Shown here: in pieces, positions 7,248 to 12,032 of the stretch
Layout of the letters: each line of letters begins with the position of its first letter
Position numbering within the stretch: the first letter of the stretch is position 1
Source: Candidatus Hydrogenedentota bacterium
Lineage (GTDB): Bacteria; Hydrogenedentota; Hydrogenedentia; Hydrogenedentales; CAITNO01
Length of the DNA stretch: 12,032 nucleotides
Direction of reading: 5' to 3'
NCBI GenBank assembly: GCA_022710255.1
Contig: JAKLHG010000062.1
Location: 1-12,032, forward strand
Position numbers and translations under genes: made by a program
The notes under the pieces: generated by a model
What the model was told of the DNA's origin: nothing
What the model saw: only the letters and a program-made list of their open reading frames with translations
Databases searched by the model: none

Positions 7248-8282
7248 ATGAAACTGAAATGGGGCGTTATCGGGTCGGCCGGCATTGCCCGGCGCAGGAC
7301 CATTCCGGAAGGCATCGTAAGAGCCGGTAATGCGGAATTGACCGCCGTGTATGACATCAACGCCGGGGCGAACGGGGAAGTGGCCGTCGAATATGGCGCG
7401 CGCGCCTGCGCCAGTGAAGCGGAACTGCTCGGCGCGGAGGTGGACGCGGTCTACATCGCAACGCCCGCTTTCGAGCATTTCGGGCAGATCCAGCGGGCGG
7501 CCCGCGCGGGCAAGCATGTGCTTTGCGAGAAACCGTTATCCCTTACGATGGAGGAATGTGGTCGGGCGATGGAAGTCTGCGCCGATCACGGGGTACAACT
7601 GGGCACGGGGCTCATGATGCGCTTCCATGCGCAGCATCAGGCCGCACTCGGACTCCTCCGGGAAGGTCATCTTGGCGTTCCCGTGCTGGGCCGCGCCCAG
7701 CTGTCTTGCTGGTATCCGCCCATTCCGGAAGCCTGGCGCCAGGACCCCGAAAAGGGCGGTGGAGGCAGCCTCATGGACATGGGGGGGCACTGCATCGACC
7801 TGCTTGAAATGTTCTTTGGCCGCGCCAGGGGCGTTCTCTGTATTACCGGTAATCTGGTTCAGCAGTATGCCAGCGAAGATACGGCGGTGGTGCTACTGGA
7901 TTTTGAATCGGGCGCCAAGGGCATGGTGGACTGCCTTTTCAACGTTCCCGATGCCAGTTCGTTAAACCGCCTGGAACTGTACGGGTCTCTTGGCAGCATT
8001 CTCGCGGAGGGCACTATCGGACAAGGGGAGTCCGGCAACATGGTCGCGCGCCTGGAATCCTGCGGCGGCGCCTATGCGGCGGACCAGGTCCGCGGTGCTG
8101 ATGGAGGTATCCTTTTAAACCCGCCGCCGGTAAATATGTACCGGGCGGAAATCGAAGCCTTTTCACAGGCGATTCTGGACGGCACACCGCCACCGGTCAG
8201 CGGTGAAGACGGCCGCTGGAGCCAGGTGGTGCTGGCCGCGTGCTATGAAAGCGCCCGAACCGGCAGGCGCATCTCCTTTTAA
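7248..8282 (+). CDS. Gfo/Idh/MocA-family oxidoreductase, canonical type
   Basis: Predicted cytosolic NAD(P)-dependent sugar or cyclitol dehydrogenase of 344 residues, third gene of the operon. The Rossmann glycine motif is GVIGSAGIA (6-14), Asp36 ends strand 2 (AVYDIN), IATPAFEHF (70-78) is strand 4, and CEKPLS (93-98) carries the full EKP motif with Lys95. The substrate domain contains GGGSLMDMGGHCID (171-184), so Asp177 and His181 of the catalytic pair and Asp184 are all present, unlike in the first oxidoreductase of the operon. The protein ends in a short basic tail. The ATG has AGGGAG eight bases upstream and follows the aminotransferase stop by 24 bases, which supports co-transcription and probably coupled expression. 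Downstream is a stable hairpin and then a convergent gene. The substrate is not known; a keto-amino sugar or cyclitol is inferred from the neighbours. Confidence 0.95.
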   Translation: MKLKWGVIGSAGIARRRTIPEGIVRAGNAELTAVYDINAGANGEVAVEYGARACASEAELLGAEVDAVYIATPAFEHFGQIQRAARAGKHVLCEKPLSLTMEECGRAMEVCADHGVQLGTGLMMRFHAQHQAALGLLREGHLGVPVLGRAQLSCWYPPIPEAWRQDPEKGGGGSLMDMGGHCIDLLEMFFGRARGVLCITGNLVQQYASEDTAVVLLDFESGAKGMVDCLFNVPDASSLNRLELYGSLGSILAEGTIGQGESGNMVARLESCGGAYAADQVRGADGGILLNPPPVNMYRAEIEAFSQAILDGTPPPVSGEDGRWSQVVLAACYESARTGRRISF

Positions 8283-8344
8283 TCGCAGCGTCCCCCTGCC
8301 CGCCTCATCGGACCGGAGGACGAACATTCGGGCGACTACTATGA

Positions 8345-8370
8345 CGGGCGCAGCCTTCGGGCTGCGCCCG
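8345..8370. terminator. UUCG-loop hairpin between convergent genes (probable bidirectional terminator)
   Basis: An 11-bp perfect stem (8345-8355 with 8360-8370) closes a TTCG tetraloop, the most stable loop class in RNA. It lies 62 bases after the oxidoreductase stop and 26 bases from the GH116 stop, so it can serve both transcripts. Neither side has a T-tract, so it may work with Rho, act as an RNA 3'-end stabiliser, or be a U-less terminator. Confidence 0.65.
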
Positions 8371-8396
8371 CGCTATGTCCGGTGCGGGATTCGCGG

Positions 8397-11300
8397 TCAG
8401 GCCGTGAAGGTGATTTCCAACGTTAAGGGTTCCGATTCCGTTATGGTAGCGGGCGGGGCAAAAAGGACGTCCATCCATCCCTTACCGTCGGCGGCTGCCT
8501 GTACGGCGCTCTGCCGGTTCACCGATACCGCCGGCACGGCGTTGCCGTCATGGACCAGGCGCAGGTTGCCGAGTTCAACAGTACCCGCCTCCAGGCGTAC
8601 AGAGATGGAAGTGCTGTTTTCGCCGCGTACCTGGCTGATGACGCCCCAGCCTTGTGCACAGGTCAGAAAGGTCGTAAAGTTTTCAGGCCGGAACCTGGGC
8701 GCAAAGATAATACGCTTGTCCGGCGCGTCGTATTCGAGTCCTGCGGCGGCGAACAGCAGCGACCACGAGGACATGGCCCGGGCGTAATGGTCCCCGCATT
8801 CCACTTCAGAGAGGGGATTGCGCTGTACGCCGGTATACCGGTCCCGTGCTGCCCTGATGACCTGGAGCGCCTGTTCCGCTTTATTGTTCTGGAATAGCAA
8901 CGCCGCGACTTCGTATTCGATGCCGGTCCAGACTTCATCGCAGTACAGGATAGGATGCTCAGGCCGCCCGCCCTTGGGCCACGCGCAGTTGAGGAGGCCC
9001 CGCTCCCAGGGATGGGCAAATACCCGCTGTTTGTGTTCGGGCAGGTCCAGCCGTCCGCGCCAGCAGTATTTGTAAATACTCTCCAGTGCCCGGGTGGTAT
9101 GATCCTCGGGCAGCAGGGGGCCCAGACCGAGGAGGTTCGCCCACCACTGTCCCAATAGTTGGTCGGCATGACAGCCCGGACCCCAGCAGTTGGAACGGTT
9201 ATAGTCCCTGTCTTTGGATTCGGGCGCGTCATAGACGTTGTAATAGTACTCACCGTCCCAGCAGGCGGCATCATATCCCGCGCGGCCTGTTTCATACCGC
9301 TGGCGGCATTGTTCCGCGAATTCAGCATCCTCCATGGCTTTTGCCATCCGTTCCGCAGCCAGCAGCGCGGCCAGGTACAGGGTGCCGATAAACGTATTGC
9401 TGCCGTAGAGGTGCGTGTCGTAGGTGTTGGGCTGTTCTCCCCGGATAACACCGGTACCGTCCGGGTCATGGGTAGCCATGATATATTGCAGGTGGGTTTT
9501 AACCGCCGGCCACAGTTTTTCAAGCCAGGCCGTGTCGCCGCTCTGACGCCACTCGCGGCATGTTTTCAGAATCGTGCCGAGTTCGCCGTCCAGCGCGGGG
9601 TGGTGGGGGCCGCCAATCGCGTCGCCCAGCCGGGGCGCGGACAGGGGCAGCACGGTGCGGTGGGGGATATAATGATCCTTGGGATGCATCTGCACCAGCA
9701 GGTCCGTCTCGCGTACGTTCCGTTCCAGGTCGGGGAAAAGAAACGCGGGGGTCATGACGTAATTGAACACATGGGTGCAGTTCATGGGACAGCAGCAGTC
9801 CGTTCCCTCGTAAGCGGCCACAGTCCCGTCTTCAAGCCACATATACAACGGGGAACGCAGGTTCGCTATGTTGGCGCTCATCGCGTCCAGGAGCCAGCGG
9901 GGCAACGTGGTGGCGTAAAACGCGTCATGAAACGCACGCGCCGCCTTTTCCAGTCGTGCCAGATTTTCCAGGGTGTAATCGGCGACTTCCCCGGCGTTCG
10001 CGAACCAGTTGTTATACCTGTTGCCGAGACGGTAGTCGTGCACCAACGGCGGGGGACCCGCGATATAGCGGTGGTCCCGCATGCGGTTCGGGAAATGCCA
10101 TGCCAGGAGGAAGGTGACGGTTTTGGTTTCTCCGGGGCGCAGGCTGACCTTTGCGGTCAGTGCGCCATTCCAGGTGCGTCCCGGGGAGGCAGGCCCTTCC
10201 GGGGAGGATAGGCCTTCGAAGGTGCCCTGTTCGGAAAAGCCTTTCCACAGGGCGTTTTGGTCTTCCCATTGCGGCAGGGCGGCAACCGCCTGCGGCCCGT
10301 CCCCGCCGGTGGCGCACAAGGCCATGGTGCCGTAGGGAAGGGCATCTTCGCTCCACCCGGTTTGCGGACGGTAGTCCGCGTCGCGCGCCAACGCGACCAG
10401 AGCGCCCGCCAGGCGCCGCGCTTCCTGTGTCGGCAATGTGCGGGCGTATAGACCGTTGCAGACGACAACCCGTCCCTCGCCGAAGAGGCCCGAGATAACC
10501 AGGGGTGCGCCGTCTTCCGCCTCGGCCAGCACCCGGGCGCCGGGTTTTAATTGGAAATCCTTGAAGTGCAGGTGTTCTGAAACCAAGGGCAGTGAACCAG
10601 GCAGCGCGCCCGCATCGGCCTCCACGGTCAGGCGCGCTGTGGCGGGTACGCTGACCCGTTCAGCCGTTGAAAACTGGAAAGGAAGCGCCTCGCGGTAGCG
10701 TTCCAGCAGCGCAGGGTCCAGAAACAGGGTCAGTGCGGAGTCGCTGAATACAATATGATCGATGTTGATATGCCCCCATCCGTCTTGCGCGGTGTCAACG
10801 ATTTCCAGTAAGGCTTCCCTGCCCCGGAACTCGGAAACGTTCCAGTGCTCGGCGAGCAGGCGTTCCTCGTTGCGTCCTGTGGCGGTGCGGACGGGTTGCC
10901 CGTCAATAACGAGATTAATGCAGGTTTTCTCGGGATGTTTTCCACCGCCGATTAAGAAGTGAATGTAGTTGCGGGTAATTACAAAAGACCGAGAAACCGC
11001 CTTGCCCGTGGTGGCGTCGCCGTTGTAAAAGGTATTGGCCAGAAACTGTCCCCGGTACCCTTCGACGGGCTGCTGCGCGGACAGCGTTCCCGTGGTCGGC
11101 GCCGCGCCGAAACAGTCGCCGGTAATCTGCCAGTTCCCGTAGCCGCCCGATTCGAAATCTTCAAAGACCTCCATGTCTTTGGAGCCTTCCCCGGAGGAAC
11201 CCAGATAGGGCAGGATACCGTCTCCGCTGTCGGCAAGAACCAGGCCCGCGCCTCCGGCCACGCGTTCAAGCAGCGCCTTCTGTTCCGCATCCACGGGACA

Positions 11301-12032
11301 GGCCGCTCCCGGCCCCAGCCAGAATACCTGTGTGTCCTCCGCCCCTTCAATATCTTTGAATTCCCGGTAGACACGCGTTTGCTCGCAATAGCGCATCAAC
11401 TGGGCGGTGCGCAAATCAGGGGCGAAGAACGAACAGGGTTTGCCCAGCCGGGGCATGTCGCCGGTTCCGGTACAGAAATGAAGCCGTGCGGCGTCACCGT
11501 CCCGTTCAAAGTGGTTCTCATTGCCCAGGTAGTCCGGGAAGGACAACCCCTCGTCCCTGAGTTCACTGTAACCGTCCCATCCGATCTTGTTCTGCATGGA
11601 AACCAGTAAGGCCGCCTCCACCGGCAGGTTTCCCGGGTTGGCAATGCTAAAGGTGAACAGGGCGACGGGCAGGGCGGAATCTTTGGTGTTGAGCGCTTCA
11701 AAGGGGGACCAGGCATCGAGTTGCACCGTTACGGGTAAAGCCTCGTCCCGGTAGCGCAGGCGGAAAAAGGGGTATTCACATTCCGCCTCAATGGCCTTGA
11801 CCGCATCCGGGTCGTCCGGGTCCTCATGGAGCCACCGTGCCGCCGCAACGCCGTCCGCCGTGGCGGCCTGTACGGCGAAGAGCGCCCCGGGCGCCTTCAG
11901 GTCGTGCCGGAAATTATTCTGGACCTGCCAGGAGGTCAGCCGACCGCGTCCCGTGAGATAGACCTGGCCCGCGCCAATACCGCCGAGGGGGAAGGCGATA
12001 TGTTCCAGAGCGGCTTCCCGGTAAACGTGCGT
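8397..12032 (-). CDS. GH116-family glycosidase (GBA2-like beta-glycosidase) with nested domain insertions, N-terminus beyond window
   Basis: Retaining beta-glycosidase family that includes human GBA2 and bacterial beta-glucosidases and beta-xylosidases. The frame is open from the right edge to the TGA at 8397-8399, giving 1211 residues (residue 1 at base 12032); only a short N-terminus is probably missing, since FPLGGIGAGQVYL (14-26) is the family's N-terminal signature. A GTG inside the frame at 11726 is not the real start. Order: N-terminal beta-sandwich; an amidotransferase-like segment (about 205-285 and 440-555); a lectin-like beta-sandwich inserted in it (about 290-432, HFLIGGGKHPEKTCINL, GWGHINIDHIVFSD); the rest of the N-terminal domain; the (alpha/alpha)6 barrel from about 690; and a C-terminal beta tail. 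YEGTD has Glu742, the likely nucleophile; EQPNTYD has Asp872, the likely acid/base; CCCPMNCTHVFNY (746-758) is typical. It is longer than usual for GH116 because of the insertions. It converges on the oxidoreductase operon. Substrate and export are not determinable here. Confidence 0.93.
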   Translation of the reverse strand, partial: THVYREAALEHIAFPLGGIGAGQVYLTGRGRLTSWQVQNNFRHDLKAPGALFAVQAATADGVAAARWLHEDPDDPDAVKAIEAECEYPFFRLRYRDEALPVTVQLDAWSPFEALNTKDSALPVALFTFSIANPGNLPVEAALLVSMQNKIGWDGYSELRDEGLSFPDYLGNENHFERDGDAARLHFCTGTGDMPRLGKPCSFFAPDLRTAQLMRYCEQTRVYREFKDIEGAEDTQVFWLGPGAACPVDAEQKALLERVAGGAGLVLADSGDGILPYLGSSGEGSKDMEVFEDFESGGYGNWQITGDCFGAAPTTGTLSAQQPVEGYRGQFLANTFYNGDATTGKAVSRSFVITRNYIHFLIGGGKHPEKTCINLVIDGQPVRTATGRNEERLLAEHWNVSEFRGREALLEIVDTAQDGWGHINIDHIVFSDSALTLFLDPALLERYREALPFQFSTAERVSVPATARLTVEADAGALPGSLPLVSEHLHFKDFQLKPGARVLAEAEDGAPLVISGLFGEGRVVVCNGLYARTLPTQEARRLAGALVALARDADYRPQTGWSEDALPYGTMALCATGGDGPQAVAALPQWEDQNALWKGFSEQGTFEGLSSPEGPASPGRTWNGALTAKVSLRPGETKTVTFLLAWHFPNRMRDHRYIAGPPPLVHDYRLGNRYNNWFANAGEVADYTLENLARLEKAARAFHDAFYATTLPRWLLDAMSANIANLRSPLYMWLEDGTVAAYEGTDCCCPMNCTHVFNYVMTPAFLFPDLERNVRETDLLVQMHPKDHYIPHRTVLPLSAPRLGDAIGGPHHPALDGELGTILKTCREWRQSGDTAWLEKLWPAVKTHLQYIMATHDPDGTGVIRGEQPNTYDTHLYGSNTFIGTLYLAALLAAERMAKAMEDAEFAEQCRQRYETGRAGYDAACWDGEYYYNVYDAPESKDRDYNRSNCWGPGCHADQLLGQWWANLLGLGPLLPEDHTTRALESIYKYCWRGRLDLPEHKQRVFAHPWERGLLNCAWPKGGRPEHPILYCDEVWTGIEYEVAALLFQNNKAEQALQVIRAARDRYTGVQRNPLSEVECGDHYARAMSSWSLLFAAAGLEYDAPDKRIIFAPRFRPENFTTFLTCAQGWGVISQVRGENSTSISVRLEAGTVELGNLRLVHDGNAVPAVSVNRQSAVQAAADGKGWMDVLFAPPATITESEPLTLEITFTA

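Noticed and set aside
9159..10211. 350-codon plus-strand frame opposite the GH116 gene
   Set aside because: It is a codon-bias shadow of the GH116 frame in GC-rich DNA: protein composition is unnatural and no family signature is present.

Overview
The window looks like ordinary chromosome from a GC-rich, Gram-negative-type, saccharolytic bacterium. Three things suggest the PVC superphylum or a nearby lineage (Planctomycetota, Lentisphaerota, Kiritimatiellota, Hydrogenedentota-like): rpsD sits alone instead of in the usual rpsM-rpsK-rpsD-rpoA cluster, Gfo/Idh/MocA oxidoreductases are paired with a DegT-type aminotransferase, and both ends carry large glycosidases (GH95 and GH116). This placement is inference; no marker here fixes the phylum.

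Layout. At 1-1731 (minus) is the N-terminal 577 residues of a GH95-type alpha-L-fucosidase with a signal peptide; its C-terminus lies beyond the left edge. At 1732-2358 is a long non-coding stretch with the fucosidase promoter at one end and, at the other, three 10-bp tandem repeats abutting a strong tRNA promoter. A tRNA-Arg(ACG) gene (2359-2435) follows, then a 186-bp leader with an 8-bp inverted repeat, the ribosomal protein S4 gene rpsD (2622-3233) and its hairpin terminator. The purA promoter begins in the T-tract of that terminator and drives purA (3354-4622). A new promoter at 4721-4749 starts a three-gene operon on the plus strand: Gfo/Idh/MocA oxidoreductase (4784-5884), DegT-family PLP aminotransferase (5949-7223) and a second Gfo/Idh/MocA oxidoreductase (7248-8282). 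A UUCG-loop hairpin at 8345-8370 separates this operon from a very large convergent GH116-family glycosidase (8397 to the right edge, minus), whose N-terminus is cut off.

How the genes may work together. tRNA-Arg, rpsD and purA are housekeeping genes. The oxidoreductase-aminotransferase-oxidoreductase operon has the logic of oxidising a hydroxyl of a sugar or cyclitol to a ketone, swapping the ketone for an amine, and carrying out a further redox step, as in aminocyclitol and 3-amino-sugar pathways; the substrate cannot be read from the sequence. The two glycosidases fit a glycan-degrading lifestyle, but they are on the opposite strand with their own transcription and need not belong to the same pathway. 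The most unusual items are the GH116 protein, interrupted by a glutamine-amidotransferase-like segment that itself carries an inserted beta-sandwich, and the first oxidoreductase, which lacks two landmark residues of its superfamily. No mobile element, CRISPR array, prophage or defence system was seen.
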